DNA of 64,000 nt from Hyperoodon ampullatus (Eukaryota; Chordata; Mammalia; Artiodactyla; Ziphiidae). A program made the translations under genes and the position numbers. Below are positions 39,665-51,697 of the stretch, piece after piece. The notes under the pieces were generated by a model that had not been told where the DNA came from, did no database searches, and saw only the letters and a list, made by a program, of their open reading frames with translations. Position 1 is the first letter of the stretch. Every line of letters begins with the position of its first letter. The DNA lies in NCBI GenBank assembly GCA_949752795.1, contig OX457071.1, forward strand, positions 77,651,983-77,715,982. The letters run 5' to 3'.

Positions 39665-42600
39665 ATGGGAATAGGAACATACATATTGATAATTACCTTA
39701 AATGTAAATGGACTAAGTGCTCCCACCAAAAGACACAGATTAGCTGAATGGATACAAAAACAAGACCCATATATATGCTGTCTACAAGAGACCCACTTCA
39801 GACCTAGAGACACATACAGACTGAAAGTAAGGGGATGGAAAAAGATATTCCATGCAAATGGAAACCAAAAGAAAGCTGGAGTAGCAATTCTCATATCAGA
39901 CAAAATAGACTTTAAAATAAAGACTACTAGAAGAGACAAAGAAGGACACTACATAATGATCAAGGGATCGATCCAAGAAGAAGATATAACAATTGTAAAT
40001 ATTTATGCACCCAACATACGAGCACCTCAATACATAAGGCAAATACTAACAGCCATAAAAGGGGAAATCGACAGTAACACATTCATAGTAGAGGACTTTA
40101 ACACCCCACTTTCACCAATGGACAGATCATCCAAAATGAAAATAAATAAGGAAACACAAGCTTTAAATGATACATTAAACAAGATGGACTTAATTGATAT
40201 TTATAGGACATTCCATCCAAAAACAACAGAATACACATTTTTCTCAAGTGCTCATGGAACATTCTCCAGGATAGATTATATCTTGGGTCACAAATCAAGC
40301 CTTGGTAAATTTAAGAAAATTGAAATTGTATCAAGTATCTTTTCCGACCACAATGCTATGAGATTAGATATCAACTACAGGAAAAGATCTGTAAAAAATA
40401 CAAACACATAGAGGCTAAACAATACACTACTTAATAACGAAGTGGTCACTGAAGAAATCAAAGAGGAAATTAAAAAATACCTAGAAACAAATGACAATGG
40501 AGACACGACGACCCAAAACCTATGGGATGCAGCAAAAGCAGTTCTAAGAGGGAAGTTTATAGCAATACAATCCCACCTTAAGAAACAGGAAACATCTCAA
40601 ATAAACAACCTAACCTTGCACCTAAAGCAATTAGAGAAAGAAGAACAAAAACACCCCAAAGTTAGCAGAAGGAAAGAAATCATAAAAATCAGATCAGAAA
40701 TAAATGAAAAAGAAATGAAGGAAACGATAGCAAAGATCAATAAAACTAAAAGCTGGTTCTTTGAGAAGATAAACAAAATTGATAAACCATTAGCCAGACT
40801 CATCAAGAAAAAAAGGGAGAAGACTCAAATCAATAGAATTAGAAATGAAAAAGGAGAAGTAACAACTGACACTGCAGAAATACAAAAGATCATGAGAGAT
40901 TACTACAAGCAACTCTATGCCAATAAAATGGACAACCTAGAAGAAATGGACAAAGTCTTAGAAATGCACAACCTGCCAAGACTGAATCAGGAAGAAACAG
41001 AAAATATGAACAGACCAATCACAAGCACTGAAATTGAAACTGTGATTAAAAATCTTCCAACAAGGGCTTCCCTGGTGGCACAGTGGTTGCGAGTCCGCCT
41101 GCCGATGCAGGGGACGTGGGTTCGTGCCCCGGTCTGGGAGGATCCCACATGCCGCGGAGCGGCTGGGCCCGTGAGCCATGGCCGCTGAGCCTGCGCGTCC
41201 GGAGCCTGTGCTCCACAACGGGAGAGGCCACAGCAGTGAGAAGCCCGCGTACTGCAAAAAAAAAAAAAAAAAAAATCTTCCAACAAACAAAAGCCCAGGA
41301 CCAGATGGCTTCACGGGCGAATTCTATCAAACATTTAGAGAAGAGCTAACACCTATCCTTCTCAAACTCTTCCAAAATATAGCAGAGGGAGGAACACTCC
41401 CAAACTCATTCTATGAGGCCACCATCACCTTGATACCAAAACCAGACAAGGATGTCACAAAGAAAGAAAACTACAGGTCAATATCGCTGATGAACATAGA
41501 TGCAAAAATCCTCAACAAAATACTAGCAAACAGAATCCAACAGCACATTGAAAGGATCATACACCATGATCAAGTGGGGTTTATTCCAGGAATGCAAGGA
41601 TTCTTCAATATACGCAAATCAATCAACGTGATACACCATATTAACAAATTGAAGAAGAAAAACCATATGATCATCTCCATAGATGCAGAGAAAGCTTTCG
41701 ACAAAATTCAACACCCATTTATGATAAAAACCCTGCAAAAAGTAGGCATAGGGGGAACTTTCCTCAACATAATAAAGGCCATATATGACAAACCCACAGC
41801 CAACATCGTCCTCAATGGTGAAAAACTGAAACCATTTCCACTAAGATCAGGAACAAGACAAGGTTGCCCACTCTCACCACTCTTATTCAACATAGTTTTG
41901 GAAGTTTTAGCCACAGCAATCAGAGAAGAAAAGGAAATAAAAGGAATCCAAATCAGAAAAGAAGAAATAAAGCTGTCACTGTTTGCAGATGACATAATAC
42001 TATACATAGAGAATCCTAAAGATGCTACCAGAAAACTACTAGAGCTAATCAATGAATTTGGTAAAGTAGCAGGATACAAAATTAATGCACAGAAATCTCT
42101 GGCATTCCTATATACTAATGATGAAAAATCTGAAAGAGAAATCAAGAAAACACTCACATCTACCATTGCAACAAAAAGAATAAAATATCTAGGAATAAAC
42201 CTACCTAAGGAGACAAAAGACCTGTATGCAGAAAATTATAAGACACTGATGAAAGAAATTAAAGATGATACAAATAGATGGAGAGATATACCATGTTCTT
42301 GGATTGGAAGAATCAACATTGTGAAAATGACTCTACTACCCAAAGCAATCTACAGATTCAATGCAATCCCTATCAAACTACCACTAGCATTTTTCACAGA
42401 ACTAGAACAAAAAATTTCACAATTTGTATGGAAACACAAAAGACCCCGAATAGCCAAAGCAATCTTGAGAACGAAAAATGGAGCTGGAGAAATCAGGCTC
42501 CCTGACTTCAGACTATACTACAAAGCTACAGTAATCAAGACAGTATGGTACTGGCACAAAAACACAAAGATAGATCAATGGAACAGGATAGAAAGCCCAG

Positions 42601-43702
42601 AGATAAACCCAAGCACATATGGTCACCTTATCTTTGACAAAGCAGGCAGGAATGTACAGTGGAGAAAGGACAGTCTCTTCAATAAGTGGTGCTGGGAAAA
42701 CTGGACAGGGACATGTAAAAGTATGAGATTAGATCACTCCCTAACACCCTACACAAAAATAAGCTCAAAATGGATTAAAGACCTAAATGTAAGGCCAGAC
42801 ACTATCAAACTCTTAGAGGAAAACATAGGCAGAACACTCTATGACATAAATCACAGCAAGATCCTTTTTGACCCACCTCCTAGAGGAATGGAAATAAAAA
42901 CAAAAATAAACAAATGGGACCTAATGAAACTTAAAAGCTTTTGCACAGCAAAGGAAACCATAAACAAGACCAAAAGACAACCCTCAGAATGGGAGTAAAT
43001 ATTTGCAAATGAAGCAACTGACAAAGGATTAATCTCCAAAATTTATGAGCAGCTCATGCAGCTCAATAACAAAAAAACAAACAACCCAATCCAAAAATGG
43101 GCAGAAGACCTAGACATTTCTCCACAGAAGATATACAGACTGCCAACAAACACATGAAAGGATGCTCAACATCTTTAATCATTAGAGAAATGCAAATCAA
43201 AACTACAATGAGATATCATCTCACACCAGTCAGAATGGCCATCATCAAAAAGTCTAGAAACAATAAATGCTGGAGAGGATGTGGAAAAAAGGGAACACTC
43301 TTGCACTGCTGGTGGGAATGTGAATTGGTACAGCCACTATGGAGAACGGTATGGAGGTTCCTTAAAAAACTACAAATAGAACTACCATATGACCCAGCAA
43401 TCCCACTACTGGGTATATACTCTGAGAAAACCATAATTCAAAAAGAGTCATGTACCAAAATGTTCATAGCAGCCCTATTTACAATAGCCCGAAGATGGAA
43501 ACAACCTAAGTGTCCATCATTGGATGAATGGATAAAGAAGATGTGGCACATATATACAATGGAATATTACTCAGCCATAAAAAGAAATGAAATTGAGCTA
43601 TTTGTAATGAGGTAGATAGACCTAGAGTCTGTCATACAGAGTGAAGTAAGTCAGAAAGAGAAAGACAAATACTGTATGCTGACACATATATATGGAATTT
43701 AA
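39665..43702 (+). pseudogene. LINE-1 ORF2 (endonuclease / reverse transcriptase), broken
   Basis: ORF2 protein nicks target DNA and copies L1 RNA in place. The N-terminal endonuclease domain starts at ATG 39665 and shows QETH, the DFN catalytic pair and SDHNAM, but the glycine before DFN is Glu (VEDFN). The reverse transcriptase domain retains [12 protein letters not shown] and the catalytic FADD near 41980. The C-terminal CWRGCG...HCWWEC cysteine-rich segment is at about 43.27-43.32 kb. Breaks: a TAG at 40409-40411 (Trp position), a SINE at 41064-41270, a TAA at 42996-42998 (Lys position), a loss of about 4 bases near 43110 that shifts the frame, and a TAG at 43613-43615. The natural stop appears to be TAA at 43700-43702. 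Otherwise the frame is well preserved over about 1.25 thousand codons. Confidence 0.95.
41064..41270 (+). mobile_element. CHR-family SINE nested in L1 ORF2
   Basis: Short-form SINE with A-tail between two perfect 16-bp copies of AAAAATCTTCCAACAA (41048-41063 and 41271-41286). The extra 223 bases shift the ORF2 frame by one. The insertion point is just ahead of the reverse transcriptase domain. Confidence 0.97.
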
Positions 43703-44081
43703 GAAAAAAAATGTCATGAAGAACATAGGGGTAAGACAGGAATAAAAGACACAGACCTACTAGAGAATGGACTTGAGGATATGGGGAGGGGGAAGGGTAA
43801 GCTGTGACAAAGCGAAAGAGAGGCATGGACATATATACACTACCAAACGTAATGTAGATAGCTAGTGGGAAGCAGCCGCATAGCACAGGGAGATCAGCTC
43901 GGTGCTTTGTGACCGCCTGGAGGGGTGGGATAGGGAGGGTGGGAGGGAGACGCAAGAGGGAGGGGATATGGGAACATATGTATATGTATAACTGATTCAT
44001 TTTGTTATAAAGCAGAAACTAACACACCATTGTTAAGCAATTATACTCCAATAAAGATGTAAAATAAATAAATAATAAAAT
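43703..44081 (+). other. LINE-1 3' UTR and tail
   Basis: Contains a G-rich stretch (ggatatggggagggggaag, near 43780), the 'gattcattttgttataaagcag' segment and an AATAAA-bearing end (ccaataaagatg, 44048-44059), followed by an AAAT-rich tail that abuts the 3' target-site duplication. Confidence 0.85.
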
Positions 44082-44093
44082 AAAATATTTTTA

Positions 44094-44344
44094 AACCATC
44101 ATCTAATATTAACACAGCAACTCTTTAAATATTCAGTATTATTTGGTCTTAATGCCCTTACATTGTCTGGGGAGAAAGTCACCTAATATATTCCACTCAG
44201 AATTTTCAGGTTCTTTATTAACTGTGAAATCTACTTTACAAAACTGGAAGAATCGGTTTAGGGCCATTGTGAATCACAAGAACTCAAGAAAGCATGAATT
44301 TTTCCCATTTGCCTCGACTTTTCCAAAAGGAAAAGATGTCAGTG
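44094..44344. other. Short unique interval
   Basis: Unique AT-rich sequence between two L1 elements. No gene was seen. Confidence 0.5.
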
Positions 44345-44815
44345 TAAACAGATATTTGTTTGCCTACGTTCACAGCAGCATTACTCACATATGTCAAAAA
44401 CTGGAAGCATTACAGGCGTCCATCAACAGATGAACAGATTAAAAAATGTGGTTCATATGTTCAATGAAATATTATTCAGCCTAAAAAAAAGGAAATTCTG
44501 ACACGGACTACAACATGCTGAGTGAAATAAGCCAGTCACAAAAGGACAGATACTGCATGATTCCACTTATATGAGGTCCCTAAAGCAGTCAGACTCACAG
44601 AGACAGAAGTAGAAAGGTGGCTGCCAGGGGCTGGGGGGAGTGGGCAGGGGGGCATAATAGTTTAATGGGGACAGAGTTTCAGTTTGGGAAGATGAAAAGC
44701 TCTGGAGCTGATAGTGGTGATGGCTGCACAACAATGTGATTGTACTTTAAAGTGTACACATAAAAAAGGTAATATGGTAAATTTTATGTTACGTATACTT
44801 TACCATACTTTTTTA
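44345..44815 (+). repeat. Old LINE-1 3' end, sense
   Basis: 'cagcagcattactcacatatg', 'tgaaatattattcagcc', 'atgattccacttatatgagg', 'gaaaggtggctgccaggggc' and 'ggtaaattttatgttacgta' appear in order. This is the 3' portion of an older mammalian L1, 5'-truncated and diverged. Confidence 0.82.
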
Positions 44816-47372
44816 AGATGTCTTTTCTCAACACAAGAGACAGTGGATGGTGTCCATGCAGGACTCTGATGGTGGCCACAAGCGCTGAGAAGTGTTCTGA
44901 GCCCAGACACACATCATACGCTGAGAACACCTCCAGGCTATTTCACTAGTGCTGTAACGCCCCACGTAACTCCCCAGATTAGCCATAAACATGATGCAAA
45001 TGAGACAAGTCTTAGCACGGAACCCCGTCCTTCCTGACCCGTGGGGAACACTCCTCTCAAGTCCGGTCAAGTCGTTCAGGGAAGAAGCCCCAAGTTCAAA
45101 TGCAGGAGTGACCTCTCCTCACCTCGGAAGTACTTGCTGTGCTCTGTCGCCCGTGCCAGGGAGGATATGACGAATAGAAATCATATTCAGGAATCAGTGA
45201 TGAAAACAGAGGGAATCCCCGTGGCCGCATCGTAAGAGCTCACGTCCCTCTAAGCCCCCGAGCTGCCGCCAAGTCCCCGGTCAGCCCCTCTCCCGAAGCT
45301 GGTGTGAATTCACGTCCACTGCAGTACCGTGCCCTGGTTTCACTTCCACCCCAGAAGGAAGCAGCAGCTTTCACAATACTCACATCCCCTAAATCCAGAA
45401 GCACATGGGGGAAGAGTGTGCTCCCAGCCGTCAGCACATGTTAAGTCACAAAAAGAATTCTTGTGGGCTTTTCGTTCTCAAGCATCATGACTACCTTTGT
45501 GTTTCTGAAAACGTACGCAAAGCTCCGGCAGCAGCGAACAGAGTCACCGTCTTTACCAGAAACAGGAAAGGACACTTCTGTGGTTGTTGGCCTTTTTTAA
45601 ACAGTGATTTCTTTTGGGGCTCCTTCTGCTTTGTCAGGAACAGGAAGGTCCTTTTGTTTATGGCCTGGGAGGTGGTGGAGAGCTGAGCTGAGCGGCTGCA
45701 TGCGTCGCTGCCTCGGGGCCGTCCTGTGCGGCTGGGGGCCGGGGGCCGGGGGGGATACTGGGCCTCGTGTGCACAGGCCCTTGATGAGAGCCGCAGGGAC
45801 GGAACCCCCAGGAGCTCCTGCCCTGACCCCCTACCTCTCCCACGTCCCGTGCGTGCGCTCTGAGATGAGACCCCAAGGAGCTGAACAAAACCCCGGTCTA
45901 TTGTTTGAACTGACCGACCCCGCCTTAGCCCGGGACCCCAGAGCGGTCCACCCTGGACCCCAATAAAGGACGTGCCCAGGTCCTGCTTCTCCCTCTCTCT
46001 GCACCTGCCTTGACCTCCCCGGGCGGCCCCGGTTCGTCCTCCAGGACCCGTGAGTCCTAAACTTCTCTGTCTCAACTCCCCAGTCACCGCCCAGCTCCAA
46101 GTGCGCCCCGGCCTGGGGTTCACGACCACCGTCAGAGCAGAGAGCGGAGCTGTGGTCCCGCCAGAAAGGAGCGGAGCAGAGGAAAGCTGGGATGTTCAGC
46201 TCTGACCTTGCAGGTGCGGGAAAGCCCAGGGGCTGAGGAGGAAACTCACTGGATCCCAGGGACGAACACAGAATGATTCTGGATTCACCCGCGCAGTCCC
46301 AACACGGCTCTGAGGAGTCACAGTGCCCTTGCAGAAGGACAGGGGATCGTCCTGTCGCGACAGTGGGAACAGCCCGGGGACATTTCAGGTGGAGGAACAA
46401 GGCGAGCGGTGCCCGAGGGGAGAGAAGGCGGAAGGTGGGCCGGCCCGGCTGTGCAGCTGGTCTCGTGGGGACGGGACGCGAGTGCTGCTCCAGGAAGACA
46501 GCTCCGAGCTCCAGGCGCTGCAGAAGGAAACCTGCAGGGACGGGAAGGGCCCGACACCCTCGTGCAAGGCCCGGGTCAACCCAAGGGGTCGTGCACCTCG
46601 GAGTTTGTTAAGGGGGTAGATCTCCCGTTCAAAGTTCTTCCCGAGAGAGAGAGAGTCAGAGCGAAGAAGGACGCACGCTCTCTGGGCAGCGAGACCCCGA
46701 GCCGGCGTGTCCCCACGGCGGTGCAGAGGGACTTTGGGGCCAGGACGAAGGCCAGGCTTTCCAAGGACACAGGCCCCAAGATCCCTCCTGAAGGCTGTGC
46801 AGACGGTGGCAGCGGGCCGTCTGTGGGGGTGCAAGGAAGCGGCTCCTCTCAGCGAGGCCTGCACGTGGACGGCTCTCCCAGGAGCGGGGGCCCTGGCCTC
46901 CTCTCCAGCCTCCTTCCCCGGGGCTGCCCGGCCTCCCTCCTGCTCCGGAGCGTCCTCTTTCCGCTCACGTGTGCAGAGACGGTTCAGCATTTCTCGTGCT
47001 GACATCACTGGTACAAACCAGTCCTGCAGAATGAATGGTAGCACAGTGGCTACCTGAGCTTTTCCACAACCATTAGGATTCTTCACATTAAAGATCCCAA
47101 AGCATGTTTTGTCTGAAAAACAAAAGCCATGAAAACGCTGGTGCCTGTTTTCACAAAAGGAAAACTGCACCTCCAGAAACGTGAGCTCATCAGCAGTGCT
47201 GAGTTTGGCCCCGAGCCCTTGTAAAATTGATCGCGTGATCTAGGTAGAGGGCGCGTAAAGTCGGTTGGATAAAGCACACCAGATATTCTGCTGGCCGTCC
47301 TCAACTGCGCTGCCTCCCAGGTGGGAAGATGGGTCCCTCTAGGAAGACGGCAGAGGCTTAAACATTTATCGT
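44816..47372. other. GC-rich unique intergenic sequence
   Basis: Unique DNA, GC-rich from about 45.69 to 46.95 kb with many CG dinucleotides. Overlapping open frames on both strands (up to 261 codons on the minus strand) look compositional. An LTR-like segment is listed separately at 45850-46090. No protein domain was recognised. Confidence 0.45.
45850..46090 (+). repeat. Possible LTR-like segment
   Basis: An AATAAA at 45962-45967 follows a CCCTGGACCCC stretch and is followed by a pyrimidine-rich region, then 'gggcggccccggttcgtcc' and 'caggacccgtgagtccta'. This R/U5-like order recalls retroviral-type solitary LTRs. Ends, TG...CA termini and target duplications were not found, and no internal genes are present. 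It could be an ordinary GC-rich sequence with a stray AATAAA. Confidence 0.3.
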
Positions 47373-47383
47373 CAACAGCGATA

Positions 47384-47742
47384 GGGACTTCCCTGGCGGC
47401 GCAGTGGTTAAGAATCCACCTGCCAATGCAGGGGACACGGGTTCGAGTCCTGGTCTGGGAAGATCCCACATGCCGCGGAGCAACTAAGCCTGTGTGCCAC
47501 AACTACTGAGCCTGCGCTCTAGAGCCCGCGAGCCACAACTACTGAGCCCACGTGCTGCAACTACTGAGCCTGCATGCCTAGAGCCCGTGCTCCGCAACAA
47601 GAGAAGCCACCACAATGAGAAGCCCACGCACCACAACCAAGAGTAGCCCCTGCTCATCACAGTTAGAGAAAGCCCATGTGCAGCAACGAAGACCCAATGC
47701 AGCCAAAAATAAGAATAAGTAAATAAATAAATAAATAAATAA
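47384..47742 (+). mobile_element. CHR-family SINE, long form
   Basis: Complete long-type copy with (AAAT)n tail. The duplication CAACAGCGATA / CAACAGTAATA (47373-47383 and 47743-47753) carries two changes. Confidence 0.92.
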
Positions 47743-47754
47743 CAACAGTAATAT

Positions 47755-47965
47755 GCAATGTTTGTAAGCTGCTTTGTAGCTTTTCCTGGTACCTTCACAT
47801 CTGTGGGTTCATTTAAGTCCTATACTCAACACTTTGAGGTTGTTGGTATTATTCCAGGTTCACAGATACAGAAATTAAGTTCAGAGAGATTAACAGGCTT
47901 CCCCCATGGTTATACAACTTATCATAACCAACACTCGAGTAACTTTTTGAGCATACAGACCATTT
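47755..47965 (+). repeat. MIR-type SINE, diverged
   Basis: 'gttggtattattccaggttcacagatacagaaattaag' followed by 'agagattaacaggctt' follows the MIR core order (bases are more diverged than at 12.1 kb). Confidence 0.6.
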
Positions 47966-50880
47966 AAAGATCAATATGAGAACAAGCCTGGCATTGTGGC
48001 CGCTCGTGGGCCTTGGTAGGGCTGGCGGCTGCCAGTTTTCACTCCCGCGACGCCCTTGCTACAGGAGTGACCTCACGTTGCAGGGCAGCAAAGTGCTGCA
48101 CAGAACTCGGTGGCTTGTCCAGAGCAAGACGGTGAACCAGGGGCCGCATCGGGACTGGAAAGACCTCAGCCTTTTGTGACCTGCAAATGCGTCCTTCCGT
48201 CTGAACCTCTGCCCAAGGAAGCGTTCATGTCACTGGTAGATTATTGTAAAGTTCTCCAGAATTTCAACCCCTGGCACTCAGTGTAAGCACCATCTCTGTT
48301 TTTAAAATGGTGGAGAACGGTGACCTTAAGGCCCAGCGAAAGGGAAGAACTTTCAAAACCCACCATCACAGGATTCTGAGATCCTTCTGCCGAGACAAAG
48401 AGAAGGATCCTCCTGCCTGGAGGAAGTGGCCCTGACCTCAGATCCCGGTGGCTGAATGGGGCAAAGAGGGAGGCCCGGGCGACCGGTAGGTGCTGCTCTC
48501 TGGGTCAGTCCCAGGACAGGTTTTCGGAAAGGGTGTGAGGGCCTCATCTCCCACAACCAGTGAAGAAGCAAACTTTGCTGCTGGAATAAAGGAATAGGAC
48601 CGTGGAAGCTGAACGCCCGAGAGTCCGGAGCCCCGTGCAGACGGACAGCAAGCACGCCCAGCACCTGGAGGGGGACCAGCCACTGGGCGCTGAGCCGACA
48701 GAGCGAGCAGGACAGCCAGGGAGGAGCCCGGCCTGGAGGCCCTGAGAACCCGTCAGCCGTGGACCGCTGCGGCCTGAGGCTGGCGGGCACGCCCACGCCC
48801 CTGGTGGATGAGAGCCGCGGCCCTGCCCCCGGCCCGTTCCCGTGCCCCACCAACACCTACTCAGTGTCCACGTGTACAGACCCGCCTCTTAAATGCCCAG
48901 GGAAAGCTCCATCCAGGTGAAAACTGAGACAGGAGGGCAGCTGTGCTGGGGGGCCAGCCCCGAGGGCTCCTGGAGGAGAGCGCCCCAAGGTGCCCTCCCA
49001 GCCCCCTCCTTGAGGAGGGCTCCACGTGTGGATGAGCTTGGAAGGTGGAACTGGCCCGTGAGGCTCAGTCCCCGGCTCTGCCCTGTGCCCCGGGGGAGCC
49101 CACAGGCTCCCGATTCTGTTTTGGAAGGAGAATTGGAAAACCACCTTGCCGTGCCTTTATAAAGCTGATGCTTGATTTCCACCTCTGGGTCCCGCGTCTT
49201 ATTTCTCCACGCCTTCTGAACTTGCAAGGAGCTCGGAGGGTGCTGACGTCGATTTGGATTAAATGAAACCCCCGAGGGCCCAGCGCCCACCGCTGGCCCC
49301 ACTCAGCGCCAAGTGCCTGCTGACTCTCCACCCTCAGAACAAAGGGGGGACGGGTTGGTCCTGCCTCGATGCGGGGATGCTTGCCAGCGGAGGGGACACC
49401 GCAGGAGCCAGGGAACATGCAGACGAGGTGGGTGGACCCTCGCTAAGCGGACGTGGGGCAAAGTGATCAGACAGTGAGAGCAGAGGGAAGGACAGCCCCG
49501 CCCCCCCAAGGGTGCCGACCGCCCGGCGCGCAGGCTTCCCTCCAAGACCTGCCCGCTCCCCGCGCCCTTGTCCCACCCTGGGTGGGCAGCCTGCAGCCGG
49601 AGCCCCTCTGACGTCACCACGGCCTCTGAAGGCCCCCTCGACGGCCTCGGAGCCGTCATTTCTGGAAGACCCAGTCCTCCTCTGCATCTGACCTTGGCGT
49701 CAGGACGCTCCTCCAGCTGGAGGGTCTGCGGCCGCCCTGACCACACAGAGTGGATGTCGCCCTAAGGACCCCCTCCACCCTCGCAGCCACTGCCACGCAA
49801 CTGTCCCAGCGCGGAGCTCCCTGCACCTCCCCCAGAGGCTCCCCTGCTCAGAACTGGCTCTGTTTGCGGGATTCCTGGCCAGAGAGACGTGGAGACGGGC
49901 TCCTGTCTCTCAGGCCTCAAGGTCATAAGCAGGTTAGTCCTATAAGTCCTTGAGAGACAGGTTTATAGTTCTAAGGGACAGAATCAAGCAGAGAGCTTTT
50001 CAGTGAAGTCCTTATTTTCTAACTCAGAGGACATTAAGAAACATTCCCATGACCACCTAGAAGAGTGAAATGCACGGGGACAGAACCGTAATGGGGCTGG
50101 GGGAGGGGGAGGGGAAGATGACCGCTGACCACAGGCTCTGGACACGGGGGGGTCAGCTCTCACTGACCTGCTGACACTCAGGGACCGTTTCCAGCTCTGG
50201 GGCTCAGAGAGGTGCGCATCCTTCACTCTCCGACCGAGATTCTGCACCTGTGAGCCTGAAGGACATTCTGCGTGGCCGTTCCCTGTTGTGACCCACATGG
50301 TATCCCCGGGGGGACCGGCCTCCTGGGTCCATCGTCACCTGGCAAGTGCCCAGGAGCGTCCGAGAGCTCTGAGAACACTCAGCTTGCACTGCTGCCACCC
50401 GCTCAGAGCTCCTCCTCGTGTGCAGGCCCCCAGCACCCCCCACCGGCCTCGGACACCCCAGGCCCGGGGCTCCCTGCCCGGCACCGTGTTCTCTCGCGCA
50501 TGGTGCTTGTCACCCTCAGGCGCCCCGGGACCACCGTCCAGTGCTGGGTTCGTGGGGCAGCCCTTCTGCTCCTCCCCAGAGCTCTTGCAGGTGCCCCACC
50601 CCGGGGTCTCCAGGTCTGGCTCTTTTCTGGGAAGGCGCACTCATCCTGTCTCTTCACTTTGGGGCCCGTGTGCACAGTGGGGAGTGGGGGAGACTCCTGC
50701 CAGGATGTCCTGCTGCCTGAGAGGTAAACTCCTTCTGAACTGTCATCCAACGTGTGCCTTTCACATCTGGTCCCCGTCTCTGTTTCCAAACCCGCCCCTT
50801 ATTGCTTCCTTAGCGAAGTCCTTCACTCCAGCCCAAATGGTCTCTGCCTGGAGCTGTGGATATGTCCCATTAGCTTTTTC
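47966..50880. other. GC-rich unique intergenic sequence
   Basis: About 2.9 kb of GC-rich DNA lacking recognisable repeats. Many overlapping open frames of 60-205 codons exist on both strands, and none carries a recognisable domain or splice-supported exon. A G-rich run (gggggaggggg-type) lies near 50097-50116. Confidence 0.45.
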
Positions 50881-50884
50881 TTTT

Positions 50885-51490
50885 AACTGTGGTAAATACA
50901 CATAACATAAAATTTACCATTTTTAAGTGCGCAGCTCTGCAGCATTAAGCACCTTCACGTTGCTGGGCAGTCATCACCACCATCCGTCTCCAGAACTTTT
51001 TCATCTTCCCAAACTGAAGGTCTGTCCCAATTAAACACTAACTCCCCATTCTCCCCTCCCCCAGCCCCTGGCCCCCACCAGCCCACTTTCCGTCTGTATG
51101 AATTGACTTATCTAGGGACCTCACATAAGTGGAATTGCACAGTATTTGTCTTTTTGCGTCTGGCTTATTTCACCTAGCGTAATGTTCTCAGAGTTCGTCC
51201 ATGATGTAGCCTGTGTCAGAATGTCCTTCCTTTTTAAGGCTGAATAATATTCCATTGTATGGATGAACCACATTTTGCTAATCCATTCATTTGTCATGAA
51301 CTCTTGGGTTCCTTCCATGTTACAGCCACTGCGACTAATGCTGCTGTGAACATGGGTGTACAAATATGTCTTTGAGACCCTGCTTTCAATTCTTTTGGGT
51401 ATATTCCCAGAAGTGGGATTGCTGGATCATATGGAAATTTTATTTTTAATTTTTGGAGGAACCACCATACTGTTTTCCACAGCAGCTGTG
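50885..51490 (-). repeat. Old LINE-1, antisense, 3' end
   Basis: Begins 'tggtaaatacacataacataaaattt' and continues through antisense landmarks such as 'cataagtggaattgcacag', 'gaataatattccattgtatgg' and 'gggtatattcccagaagtggg' to 'ttttccacagcagctgtgcc', where a SINE begins and the L1 homology stops. Confidence 0.85.
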
Positions 51491-51697
51491 CCTTTTTTTT
51501 TTCTGCGGTATGCGGGCCTCTCACTGTTGTGGCCTCTCCCGTTGCGGAGCACAGGCTCCGAACGCGCAGGCCCAGCGGCCATGGCTCACGGGCGCAGCCG
51601 CTCCGTGGCATGTGGGATCTTCCCGGACCGGGGCACGAACCCGTGTCCCCTGCATCGGCAGGCGGACTCTCAACCACTGTGCCACCAGGGAAGCCCT
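51491..51697 (-). mobile_element. CHR-family SINE, short form, antisense
   Basis: Poly(T) at 51493-51502, 'ctgcggtatgcgggcctctc' through 'ccaccagggaagccct'. Unlike the other young copies here no target-site duplication is visible: the left flank is L1 (agctgtgcc) and the right flank (gaacgagtgatt) is not. Confidence 0.9.

Larger units (their letters stand above)
36920..44081 (+). mobile_element. Near full-length LINE-1 retrotransposon
   Basis: A complete-looking element from its 5' UTR start (gagacttccggggaagatgg) to the A-rich 3' tail, flanked by a perfect 12-bp target-site duplication AAAATATTTTTA at 36908-36919 and 44082-44093. It is about 7.16 kb long and includes two younger SINE insertions of about 210-220 bases. 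It encodes ORF1 and ORF2, both broken. The 5' end carries AAGATGGCGG (36933-36942), a YY1-type site expected at a full-length L1 promoter. Mobility is not expected: both ORFs have stops and insertions. Confidence 0.95.

Noticed and set aside
38596..43702. A functional, mobile L1
   Set aside because: ORF1 has a codon-3 stop and a SINE; ORF2 has three stops, a frameshift and a SINE.
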